This document shows, piece after piece, positions 42,815-51,347 of a stretch of DNA of 64,000 nucleotides (position 1 is the first letter of the stretch; each line of letters starts with the position of its first letter). A program made the position numbers and the translations under genes. The notes beneath the pieces were generated by a model. The model saw nothing but the letters and a program-made list of their open reading frames with translations, did not search any database and had not been told where the DNA came from. Source of the stretch: Acidobacteriaceae bacterium (GTDB taxonomy: Bacteria > Acidobacteriota > Terriglobia > Terriglobales > Acidobacteriaceae); contig CAHJWI010000002.1 of the NCBI GenBank assembly GCA_903642225.1, positions 62,001-126,000 of the forward strand, read 5' to 3'.

Positions 42815-43945
42815 TCAACCAGGCAAAACCATTGACTTCCAGTACTCGTCGCGTGAAACCGTATGCGTCAAAAACACACGTGCACCCGTGCCAAGCACAA
42901 GAACCCGCTGTTGCGCCGCCATCGCATCCGCCTCTGACCGATAAAGGCCAAAAAGTGAGGACCCGGAGCCGGACAACATCGCGAGAAGGGCGGAACCGCT
43001 CGGCTCCGTCAAGCGCGACTCGTCCCGAGAATCTCGACCCAAAAGGGCGTGCTTGATTTCGCGCAGTGAGGGATGCTGCTGAAATACGACCTCTTCAAAG
43101 TCGTTTTCAATCCCGGTGCGGACAAGCGCGAGAAGAGGATTCCCGGCCAGGTCCTGAGGCTGCGACGGCAGACCTTCTGCCAAATGCTCCAGGACACCGG
43201 AGGCGCCGATCTGATCATCCGCCGGACGGTAGCCCGGCCGGTAACCCCGGATGACCCCGGCGGGCAAACGCCCACCGGAAAACATTGTCCCTGCCGCTGT
43301 AAAGGCAGAAGCGTAGATACGGCTCAACTCACTGAGTCTATCCCGCGCCGCCTGCGGGGTCAACCGCGTAATGTGCTGATCCCACGCCCGAAATGCCGCT
43401 GGCGTCGACGACCCGACAGAGGGTGCAACCACCACGCAATGCATCCGCGGCAGGTCAGGATACGGCACGCAGAGCTCCCCTCGATTGTGCGCATACACCG
43501 TGCCGCCGACCAGAAACACAGGAACGTCAGACCCAATGGACGCAGCCAGCTTCTGCCGCTGCAACGCCGGTAGAGCTACACCAAGCTGGGCCTCAAGCCC
43601 CAGCAGCGCAGCCGCGGCGTTGGCAGAGCCGGCCCCCATGCCACCCTGCGGCGGCAGGCTCTTCTGCAGGTGCAGCCGCACGTGCGCCTGAACGCCCAGC
43701 AGCTCAAGCGCCGCCTGCGTTATGCGCCACGCGGTGTTGCGAGCGTCGCACGGTATGCGCGGGTCACTGCTCGTCAGCTCAATCCTGGTTGCCGATGCGC
43801 TCTGCGCCTCCACGGTAACCACGTCATGCAGCGCTACAGTCTGGAACAGGGTCGTCAGTTCATGAAAGCCGTCCGCGCGTGGAGGCCCAATACGCAGGCC
43901 CAGATTGATCTTCGAGAACGAGCGAACAGACGTCGGCGTTGGCAT
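42815..43945 (-). CDS. ispE: 4-diphosphocytidyl-2-C-methyl-D-erythritol kinase
   Basis: 376 residues from the ATG at 43945. GHMP-kinase motifs: SFSKINLGLRIGPPRADGFHEL, ATP loop PPQGGMGAGSANAAAALLGL, IGSDVPVFLVGG and late MLSGSGSSLFGLY. The enzyme phosphorylates CDP-methylerythritol in the MEP isoprenoid pathway. It is longer than the E. coli enzyme (283 residues), mostly because of an insertion of about 60 residues before the conserved NDFEEVVFQQHP segment. It starts the minus-strand housekeeping cluster. Confidence 0.93.
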   Translation of the reverse strand: MPTPTSVRSFSKINLGLRIGPPRADGFHELTTLFQTVALHDVVTVEAQSASATRIELTSSDPRIPCDARNTAWRITQAALELLGVQAHVRLHLQKSLPPQGGMGAGSANAAAALLGLEAQLGVALPALQRQKLAASIGSDVPVFLVGGTVYAHNRGELCVPYPDLPRMHCVVVAPSVGSSTPAAFRAWDQHITRLTPQAARDRLSELSRIYASAFTAAGTMFSGGRLPAGVIRGYRPGYRPADDQIGASGVLEHLAEGLPSQPQDLAGNPLLALVRTGIENDFEEVVFQQHPSLREIKHALLGRDSRDESRLTEPSGSALLAMLSGSGSSLFGLYRSEADAMAAQQRVLVLGTGARVFLTHTVSRDEYWKSMVLPG

Positions 43946-44203
43946 CGCTCCACAGTGTAGCGGGCGCGACGCACCAACACCGGCCGCCGCCATTGCAGGC
44001 CGGTTGCACAGCACCAGGGTATCTGCCTGGTAACACCACGTATCCTGTAACTGATGGAGAGGCCGCGCGTCTCTTCAACGGGTCGCCCACACTCAACGAC
44101 CCGATTCTGCCGATGAGCTCCAGAGGCTTATCGCAAAGCTACTTATCAAATGGATCAAATTCCGCGCGTGTGCGTATAAGCCCATGAAGGTTGTGAGTTG
44201 GAA

Positions 44204-46585
44204 ATGAAGTGGGCAGCACATGGGTGGTGGCACCGGCAGGCAATAACTTTGTGTGTCTGCATGGGATGGGTGTGCGGTAGCGTTGCGGTGCGTGCGCAAT
44301 CCGCATCGCAGCCGGAAACGCCGGGATCACCAGGAGCCCTGGCCCGACCCCAGTCCATCACCACTGTCGCCAGCGGTGGACGGCTCACAGTGCCAACAAT
44401 CGACCACGACCTCACCCTGGGTGACTTTGCCGGCATGAAGCCGACTGCAGCCCTGGCGGCAAAACTGGCCCATGTGACCGAGATGGTGCAAACCCAGCCG
44501 CAGGACGGTAAGCCAGAGAGCGAACGTACGGAAGTCTGGCTGGGTCGCACGTCGACAACGTTCTTCGCCGTTTTCATCTGCTACGATCACCAGCCTGCGA
44601 CGCTGCGTGGGCACCTCGCGCGGCGCGAAAACATCTCAACCGACGACTCCGTCGGCTTGCTTTTGGACCCGTTCCAGGACCGCCGCCGCGGCATCCTGTT
44701 CCAGCTAAACCCGGCAGGTGTCCAGGCAGATGCAAACTGGACAGAGAACAACGACCCCGACTACAGCTACGACCAGGTGTGGAACAGCGCGGCACAGCGC
44801 ACACCGCAGGGCTGGACCGCGCTCATGGCGATCCCTTTTCGCAGCATCCGTTCCCGCAGCTCGGCACCGGAGTGGGGCGTGGTTCTCAGCCGTAACCTGC
44901 CGCGCAACAGCGAAACGGACTTCTGGCCGCGCATCTCGCAGTCGGTCAGCGGAACGCTGTCGCAGGAAGGCACGCTGCTGGGCATGGAAGGCGCAACCAG
45001 CCACAACATTCAGATCAACCCCTATGGCCTCGTGCACCGTATCCACGAGCTCGACCTGGACGATCCGTCAAACCCGTTCTTCAGCAACCGCAACCTGCAG
45101 GGAACAATGGGCGGCGACGTAAAAGCCGTCGTCAAAGACTCCATCGTGCTCGACGGCACCATCAATCCCGACTTCAGCCAGATTGAGTCGGACCAGCCGC
45201 AATTCCGGGTCAACCAGCGATACGAGGTCTTCTATCCGGAGTTACGGCCCTTCTTTCTCGAAAATTCCAGTTACTTCGATTCGCCCATCCAGCTGCTCTA
45301 TACGCGAACTATTGCGATTCCCGAATTCGGCGCACGCGCCACGGGAAAAATACACCACACCAACATAGGCTTTCTCACCATCGATGACCGTGCACCCGGT
45401 ATCTTTGTCGCTCCAGACGATCCGCTCCACGGCAAGCGTGCACTTACAACCGTCATGCGTGTGTCACAGGATCTCGGGAAGTATTCCAACGTTGGCGTCA
45501 TCTATGCGCAGCGCACGCTGGCAGGCAATGCGAACAAGGTAGGCGGCGTCGACTTCAATTACCACATCGACCAGCACTGGACCCTGCAGGGAGCGTCTGT
45601 CGTAAGCTCCACGCACAACCTGGATGGCACTTACAGCGCAGGCCCTGCAAATAAGCTGATTATCACACGCCAGGGCCATAGCTTTTTCTTCAATCAGAGC
45701 TACCGTGACTTCAGTCAGGGCTACCAGGCGCTCGCAGGCTTTGTTACTGTTCCGCAGGTGCGCCAGAGTGGCACAAACGTGGGATACACCTGGTACCTGA
45801 CGCACCATTTCCTTCAAACATACGGCCTGCAGGCAAATAGCAAGATCGCCTTCGATCGCTCAGGACATCGCGAGTTCCGTTACACAGAAGTGGACGGCGT
45901 CTTAACCCTACCCAACAATGGCCTTGTCGTGCCTTATTTCGGCTTTAATTCCGATACCTTGTTACCGATCAACTATCCCTCACTTACACACACGGTAAAC
46001 TTTGCGGAAAATTACGGCGGTATCCTGATAAAGTTTGCGCCGCGCCCACAACTTAGCGGCTCCATCAATGCGAGCCATGGAGCGACGGTAAACTACAGCC
46101 CCGCGGAAACCAATGCGCCAGGCCTGCTCAGCGAATACACGGTAAAGGCGTATCTGACGCTTCAGCCAGTAGGTGGTTTGACCGTCGACAACACTTATCT
46201 TCTGGACCGAACACGCGACGCACATGGTCCGCTGCTGGCGTATGAAAGCCAGACCCTGCGGACCAAGATCAATTACCAGTTCACCCGCGCATTTTCCGCA
46301 AGAGCCATCGTGGAGTACGACTCGGTCGGTCGCGACCCCCTCATATCTTCGCTGGACCGCACCAAGCAGGTAAGTACAGAATTCCTGCTGACCTGGCTAC
46401 CGCACCCTGGAACGGCAATCTACATGGGCTACGACTCTGACCTGCAGAATCTTGACAGGACCCTGTGCAACCGGACACAGGCCGGCGGATGCGATCCCAA
46501 CAATACAGACCAGCCGCGCGCCAGCCAGTACCTCAACGACGGACGCCAGCTGTTTATCAAGGCATCCTACCTGCTGCGGTTCTAA
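44204..46585 (+). CDS. Secreted CBM9-like/DUF5916 outer-membrane protein
   Basis: 793 residues from the ATG at 44204 (a TTG at 44198 has a better-spaced GAAGG and is also possible). After a signal peptide (LCVCMGWVCGSVAVRAQ) comes a family-9 carbohydrate-binding-like domain of about 200 residues (EVWLGRTSTTFFAVFICYDHQ, DDSVGLLLDPFQD, TALMAIPFRSIR). The remainder is DUF5916: DGTINPDFSQIESDQPQFRVNQRYEVFYPELRPFFLENSSYF. Long barrel-type strands follow, ending in phenylalanine. It is likely an outer-membrane protein binding glycans; a catalytic role is not evident. Confidence 0.88.
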   Translation: MKWAAHGWWHRQAITLCVCMGWVCGSVAVRAQSASQPETPGSPGALARPQSITTVASGGRLTVPTIDHDLTLGDFAGMKPTAALAAKLAHVTEMVQTQPQDGKPESERTEVWLGRTSTTFFAVFICYDHQPATLRGHLARRENISTDDSVGLLLDPFQDRRRGILFQLNPAGVQADANWTENNDPDYSYDQVWNSAAQRTPQGWTALMAIPFRSIRSRSSAPEWGVVLSRNLPRNSETDFWPRISQSVSGTLSQEGTLLGMEGATSHNIQINPYGLVHRIHELDLDDPSNPFFSNRNLQGTMGGDVKAVVKDSIVLDGTINPDFSQIESDQPQFRVNQRYEVFYPELRPFFLENSSYFDSPIQLLYTRTIAIPEFGARATGKIHHTNIGFLTIDDRAPGIFVAPDDPLHGKRALTTVMRVSQDLGKYSNVGVIYAQRTLAGNANKVGGVDFNYHIDQHWTLQGASVVSSTHNLDGTYSAGPANKLIITRQGHSFFFNQSYRDFSQGYQALAGFVTVPQVRQSGTNVGYTWYLTHHFLQTYGLQANSKIAFDRSGHREFRYTEVDGVLTLPNNGLVVPYFGFNSDTLLPINYPSLTHTVNFAENYGGILIKFAPRPQLSGSINASHGATVNYSPAETNAPGLLSEYTVKAYLTLQPVGGLTVDNTYLLDRTRDAHGPLLAYESQTLRTKINYQFTRAFSARAIVEYDSVGRDPLISSLDRTKQVSTEFLLTWLPHPGTAIYMGYDSDLQNLDRTLCNRTQAGGCDPNNTDQPRASQYLNDGRQLFIKASYLLRF

Positions 46586-46657
46586 GACCAGCTGGGTTCA
46601 GGCTTCTTCCGCATTGGGTATGCTGAACGTATCCCTTCCCCGCCGAGAGTGGTCTGC

Positions 46658-48430
46658 ATGCTCCTGCGCTTTCCTGCCCTTTGTCTTCTTCAGTCCATGT
46701 GCGTTGCCACCTTGCCGGCGCAGGCCATCGTCTCTGCACCGCCAGTTCGCGCAAAACACGCCATGGTCGTCACCATTCAGCACAACGCAACAGACGCCGG
46801 CGTGGCCATCTTGAAGCAGGGTGGAAATGCCGTCGACGCCGCAGTCGCCGTCGGCTTCGCGCTGGCCGTGGTCTATCCGCAGGCAGGCAACATCGGTGGC
46901 GGCGGTTTCATGCTGATACGACCGGCGCACACTACAGGGCCAAAAAAGTTGGCAGACGGCAAGCCACACTTTCTGGACTACCGCGAAAAGGCACCCGCTG
47001 CGGCAACACGCGACATGTACCTGGACAAGGACGCCAACGTCGTCAAAGGCATGAGCACACTGGGCTACAAGGCCAGCGGCGTGCCCGGCACGGTAGCCGG
47101 CCTGGTCTATGCCGAACAACACTTCGGGCGGCTGGGGCTCAACGCCGTCATGCAACCGGCCATCCGTCTGGCACGCGACGGTTGGGTCGGTACCGAGCCC
47201 GAACTCCAGTCATGGCACACCAAGGTGCTCGAGCCATATCCGGAATCGCGGCGCGTCTACCAGCGCAACGGCAACTACTACAAGGCCGGCGAGATTATCA
47301 AGCAGCCGGACTTGGCCGCAACGCTGGAACGCATATCAACGGACCCAACCGAGTTCTACACCGGCAGAATGGCTAAGCAGATTGCCGACGCAATGCAGGC
47401 CGGCGGCGGCCTCATCACGGCAGCAGACATGGCCAGCTACCAGGTCAAAGACCGCGCACCGCTTGCCGGCAACTACCACGGCTATGAGATCCTGACCTCG
47501 CCACCACCCTCCTCCGGCGGCATCGTCCTCATCGAACTCCTCAACATCCTCAGCGGCTACGACCTGCCCAGGCTTGGCGCGGACAGATCGCCCGAGCAGG
47601 TCCACATCATCACAGAAGCCTTTCGACGCGCCTACATGGACCGCGGTGACTACCTCGGCGACCCGGACTTCGTAAGCATGCCGCTCAAGCAAATGGCCGA
47701 CCCGGCGTACGCGGAGGCGTGGCGCAAAACAATAGCCCCCGCCACGGCCAGCCCAAGCGCAACCCTCGTGCGGCCGGCAGGATTCATGCCTCAGCCAAAC
47801 AGCACACGCGACGTCCACGAGTCCCCCCAGACGACACACTTCAGCATCGTCGACGCCGACGGCAACGCCGTCAGCAGCACCTACACGCTCAACTTCTTTT
47901 TCGGCAGCGGCGTCGTTGTGCCGGGACTCGGCTTCGCCATGAACGACGAGATGGACGACTTCACTAGCAAGGCCGGCGTACCCAACGGCTTCGGCCTCGT
48001 GCAGGGTGCGGCTAACAGCATCGCCGGTAACAAACGCCCGCTCAGCAGCATGAGCCCGACCATGGTCACAAAGCACGGCAAGCTGCGGCTTGTGCTCGGC
48101 TCGCCCGGCGGCTCCACCATCCCGACCACTGTCGCCAACGACCTCATCAGCGTGCTCGACAACGGCCTAACCATCCAGCAATCCGCCGACGCACCCCGCT
48201 TCCACCACCAGTACCTGCCCGATGCGCTTGAGGTAGAAAAGCGCTTCCCAGTCAGCGTGACGGATGTGCTGAAAACGCGCGGTTACACGATTCGACGGCA
48301 AGGCGAGTTCGACGAGAAGAACCCCGGCCAGTGGGGCGACAGCGAGCTGATCGAAGTGGACCCGAAAACCGGCGATCTGCTGGGCGGCCATGACGCGCGG
48401 CGAGCCTTCGGGAAAGCGGCAGGCTACTGA
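46658..48430 (+). CDS. ggt: Gamma-glutamyltransferase, periplasmic
   Basis: 590 residues from the ATG at 46658 (GTG at 46649 is also possible). Signal peptide LLRFPALCLLQSMCVATLPAQA. GGNAVDAAVAVGFALAVVYPQAGNIGGGGFML and RLARDGWVG are typical. The autoprocessing Thr is in SPQTTHFSIVDADGNAVSSTYTLN (about Thr392), which divides the chain into large and small subunits. PLSSMSPTMV and LGSPGGSTIPTTV belong to the glutamyl-binding pocket. It hydrolyses or transfers the gamma-glutamyl group of glutathione. Its stop overlaps the next start by one base. Confidence 0.95.
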   Translation: MLLRFPALCLLQSMCVATLPAQAIVSAPPVRAKHAMVVTIQHNATDAGVAILKQGGNAVDAAVAVGFALAVVYPQAGNIGGGGFMLIRPAHTTGPKKLADGKPHFLDYREKAPAAATRDMYLDKDANVVKGMSTLGYKASGVPGTVAGLVYAEQHFGRLGLNAVMQPAIRLARDGWVGTEPELQSWHTKVLEPYPESRRVYQRNGNYYKAGEIIKQPDLAATLERISTDPTEFYTGRMAKQIADAMQAGGGLITAADMASYQVKDRAPLAGNYHGYEILTSPPPSSGGIVLIELLNILSGYDLPRLGADRSPEQVHIITEAFRRAYMDRGDYLGDPDFVSMPLKQMADPAYAEAWRKTIAPATASPSATLVRPAGFMPQPNSTRDVHESPQTTHFSIVDADGNAVSSTYTLNFFFGSGVVVPGLGFAMNDEMDDFTSKAGVPNGFGLVQGAANSIAGNKRPLSSMSPTMVTKHGKLRLVLGSPGGSTIPTTVANDLISVLDNGLTIQQSADAPRFHHQYLPDALEVEKRFPVSVTDVLKTRGYTIRRQGEFDEKNPGQWGDSELIEVDPKTGDLLGGHDARRAFGKAAGY

Positions 48431-49461
48431 TGCTGCGCTTCCTGTTGTTGGCTGCATTGGTGGCGACTACCTGCGGAAGCGCGCACGCGCAGGACACCGA
48501 CCACGATGGTCTCCCCGACAGCTTCGAACAGGCGCTCCTGCAGCGGTTTCAGCCGACGCTCCTCATCGCCCAAACCGACTGCGCAGGACGCCCCGCGCGC
48601 TTTGTCCCAGGCATAACCCTGCCGACGGTACAGACGCAGGACGGCACCGTGTACGGCCAGGCCTTCGCCCGCCAGCCGGACGAAATCGAGCTCCACTTCT
48701 ACCACCTGTGGCAAACAGATTGCGGTCGCATGGGTCACGCCCTGGACACAGAGCACGTCTCGGCACTCCTGCGCGGCACCGGGCAGGACGCCTCGCAGTG
48801 GAAGGCCGCCTTCTGGTACGCCGCAGCGCACGAGGACACGGTCTGCGACGCCAGCCAGGTCACCCGTGCCGCAACGCTCGATGCTGTCGAGCACGGCCCG
48901 CGCGTATGGATCTCCGCCGGCAAACACGCGTCCTTCCTGCAGCGGGAGCTCTGCCGGCACGGCTGCGGCAGCGACCAGTGCGAACACATGGAAGCCTTAC
49001 CTGCTGCGCAGATCGTCAACCTGGGCGAAGTCGCAGCTCCGGCAAACGGGTCCGTCTTCGTGCCGTCCGCGCGATGGCCGCTGGCACAAAAGATGAGCCG
49101 CACAGACTTTCGACCGGCACTCCTGCAGCGGGTAGATGGCCTTCCCGCGACCGACATCGCATGGGCCGAGCCGACGAAGCGACCGGGCCAGGCAGCCATC
49201 CTTGGCGCTAACCGGGGTGTGGGCGGAACATTCACCGGCAGCAGTGCCGGCGCGCATGCAGCCGCAGTCGGTACACGCCAGACCGATGTGGCCATGTCCG
49301 TCGCAGCCTCAAAAACAGGTGGCGCTCTGCAAGGCACTTACAACAATGTGCGGCACGCGCTTGGGGTGGCCGCGCGGAACACCGGTAAGGCTATCACTCC
49401 CGACCAGGCCAGGCCTGCGGAAGAGCCCACCGAAGTAGCGCCCAACAAGCCGCGAAACTAA
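48430..49461 (+). CDS. Secreted cysteine-rich protein of unknown function
   Basis: 343 residues. Signal peptide MLRFLLLAALVATTCGSAHA, then DTDHDGLPD, a thrombospondin-3-like calcium motif at the start of the mature protein. Seven cysteines follow in the mature chain, four clustered in RELCRHGCGSDQCEHM. The segment LHFYHLWQTDCGRMGHALDTEHVSALL together with PRVWISAGKHASFLQ resembles the Vps62-related group, which is uncharacterised in bacteria. The last 100 residues are low complexity. The start overlaps the ggt stop (TGATG), indicating translational coupling. The function is not known; a link to ggt is inferred from coupling alone. Confidence 0.8.
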   Translation: MLRFLLLAALVATTCGSAHAQDTDHDGLPDSFEQALLQRFQPTLLIAQTDCAGRPARFVPGITLPTVQTQDGTVYGQAFARQPDEIELHFYHLWQTDCGRMGHALDTEHVSALLRGTGQDASQWKAAFWYAAAHEDTVCDASQVTRAATLDAVEHGPRVWISAGKHASFLQRELCRHGCGSDQCEHMEALPAAQIVNLGEVAAPANGSVFVPSARWPLAQKMSRTDFRPALLQRVDGLPATDIAWAEPTKRPGQAAILGANRGVGGTFTGSSAGAHAAAVGTRQTDVAMSVAASKTGGALQGTYNNVRHALGVAARNTGKAITPDQARPAEEPTEVAPNKPRN

Positions 49462-49537
49462 GTCCTCGCCAGAGACATACCAGAGGCACTACACTTCTGC
49501 GACAGCTGTGTGGCATAGCGGCCTGCCGGAGAATGCA

Positions 49538-50869
49538 TTGACGATTACTGGAAAATTATTGCTCAGCACCGCCGTGGGCGCGTTGGGCGGGTTGCTGTTT
49601 GGGTTTGACACTGTGGTCATCAGCGGCACCATCGATCAGCTATCGCAGGTGTTCCATCTGTCGCCCGCCGCACAGGGCAACACCGTGGCCATCGCCCTCT
49701 GGGGCACGGTATTGGGTTCCCTCGTAAGCGGCTGGCTGGGAACAAAACTTGGCGGCCGAAACGCTCTCCGCGTCATGGCCCTGCTTTACGTCATCAGCGC
49801 CATCGGCTGCGCGCTCGCACCAAGCTGGGGCTTTCTCATGGTGCTGCGCTTCATCGGCGGCATCGGCATCGGCGGCTCCAGCGTGCTTGGGCCGGTCTAC
49901 ATCGCGGAGTTGGCACCGGCTGCCTATCGCGGTCGCCTCGTCGGCACCTTCCAGGTCATGGTCGTCGTTGGCATCCTGCTGGCCTACGTCAGCAACTGGT
50001 ACATTGCACGGCTCAACCTGGGCGCAAACGATTGGCGCTGGCAGCTCGGCGTCGCGGCCGTCCCTGCCGTGCTCTTCCTGGTGCTGCTCTACACCATTCC
50101 ACAAAGTTCCCGCTTCCTCATCTCGCAAAACAGCCTTGACGACGCACTCACCGTCCTGCGCCAAATGGGTGCCATGGACCCCAAGGGCGAACTCGAGGAG
50201 ATCCGTCGATCCATCCACATGGAGAGTTCGGAAAAGGACGAGCCGCTCTTCCAGCGATCGCTGCGGCTGCCCATCTTCCTTGCCGTCACCATCGGCATGT
50301 TCAACCAGCTGTCCGGCATCAACGCCATTCTTTACTACGCTCCCAGCATTTTCACCTCCGCCGGCCTCAGCCAGATGAGCGCCTTCAGTCAGTCCATCTG
50401 GATCGGTCTTGCCAACCTGGTTGCAACCATCTTTGGCATGTCGGTCATTGATAAAGTCGGCCGCAAAACGCTGCTGCTTATCGGCTCCGTCGGCATGCTC
50501 GTTTCGCTGGCTGGCGTGGGCCTCATCTTTCAGACCCACTCCCACGCGGAGCTGCTGGTGTGGTGCCTCGTCGGCTTCATCATCTTCTTCGCGCTCTCGC
50601 AGGGTGCTGTCATCTGGGTCTACATCAGCGAAGTCTTCCCCACTCGCGTCCGCAACAAGGGCCAGAGCCTTGGAGCCTCGGCCCACTGGATCATGAATGG
50701 CATCATCGCGGCGCTCTTCCCAGTCATCGCAGTAAAGCTGTCGCGAGCCGTCCCCTTCTACTTCTTCGCCGTCATGATGGCGGTGCAGTTCGCCGTAGTG
50801 CTCACCCTCTACCCCGAAACCAAGGGACGCACACTGGAGCAGTTGCAGGCACAGCTCGAACGCGCCTGA
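49538..50869 (+). CDS. Sugar:H+ symporter, MFS sugar-porter family
   Basis: 443 residues from the TTG at 49538, chosen for GGAG six bases before it (49528-49531); a GTG at 49508 has none. Twelve membrane segments. Sugar-porter motifs: GGLLFGFDTVVISGT in TM1, GTKLGGRNALRVMA, the RFIGGIGIGGSSVLGPVYIAELAPAAYRGRL loop, FNQLSGINAILYYAPSIF in TM7, and PETKGRTLEQLQ at the end. It imports a hexose or pentose with a proton; relatives are XylE/GalP. An intrinsic terminator follows. Confidence 0.94.
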   Translation: MTITGKLLLSTAVGALGGLLFGFDTVVISGTIDQLSQVFHLSPAAQGNTVAIALWGTVLGSLVSGWLGTKLGGRNALRVMALLYVISAIGCALAPSWGFLMVLRFIGGIGIGGSSVLGPVYIAELAPAAYRGRLVGTFQVMVVVGILLAYVSNWYIARLNLGANDWRWQLGVAAVPAVLFLVLLYTIPQSSRFLISQNSLDDALTVLRQMGAMDPKGELEEIRRSIHMESSEKDEPLFQRSLRLPIFLAVTIGMFNQLSGINAILYYAPSIFTSAGLSQMSAFSQSIWIGLANLVATIFGMSVIDKVGRKTLLLIGSVGMLVSLAGVGLIFQTHSHAELLVWCLVGFIIFFALSQGAVIWVYISEVFPTRVRNKGQSLGASAHWIMNGIIAALFPVIAVKLSRAVPFYFFAVMMAVQFAVVLTLYPETKGRTLEQLQAQLERA

Positions 50870-50892
50870 CAGCCGCTATTCAACTAGCACGA

Positions 50893-50925
50893 AAGCCACC
50901 CGCTTTCTGCCGGGGTGGTTTTGTT
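50893..50925 (+). terminator. Intrinsic terminator after the sugar symporter
   Basis: AAGCCACCC (50893-50901) pairs with GGGTGGTTT (50913-50921, one G-T pair), giving a 9-bp stem followed by TGTT. It sits 24 bases after the stop. Confidence 0.75.
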
Positions 50926-50968
50926 CCTAAGAGGCGTTCTCTCGAATGAGGCCTTCAGTGATACCAAC

Positions 50969-51274
50969 TCACTTGATCAAAATTAGTGGTATCTCTCTCA
51001 GAGCCTTGACGGTGACCTGCATATCAGACCGACATGCCTCACGTAACCCCATTCGGTCATGTGCTGCCCAGTAGAGATGGTCAACCAAATCCGCATCTGG
51101 CGCACCACTTACAAGTAGTTCGTATAGCCTGCCTATATAGCCGTCGTACTCGTCCTGTGCGTTCGGCTCATCTTTGATACCGATGGGGTCCCAAACGTCA
51201 AGCAAAACGTGGCGTATTAGGACTCGGATGGCTCGAGACTCGTACTTGTCTACAAGCGGCTTCGAAGTGCTCAT
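50969..51274 (-). CDS. Small acidic protein, immunity-like (unrecognised)
   Basis: 101 residues, start at 51274 (ATG). A helical protein with the segment DVWDPIGIKDEPNAQDEYDG, a pattern (WDPxGx...DEYD) shared by small DUF1871-like proteins, some of which are found as immunity proteins next to polymorphic toxins. No toxin gene is nearby in this window. It lies 73 bases after the M16 gene on the same strand but may have its own promoter. Family assignment is tentative and from memory. Confidence 0.6.
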   Translation of the reverse strand: MSTSKPLVDKYESRAIRVLIRHVLLDVWDPIGIKDEPNAQDEYDGYIGRLYELLVSGAPDADLVDHLYWAAHDRMGLREACRSDMQVTVKALREIPLILIK

Positions 51275-51347
51275 GAAGCGATACTTTTATGGCGCTCGAA
51301 CACAAGGCACAAATCGACGATGGCATCGGTCATAGTGAGCACTCCCC

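Noticed and set aside
49640..50686. 348-codon open frame on the minus strand
   Set aside because: Antisense to the sugar symporter; extreme Asp/Glu/His content and no motif.
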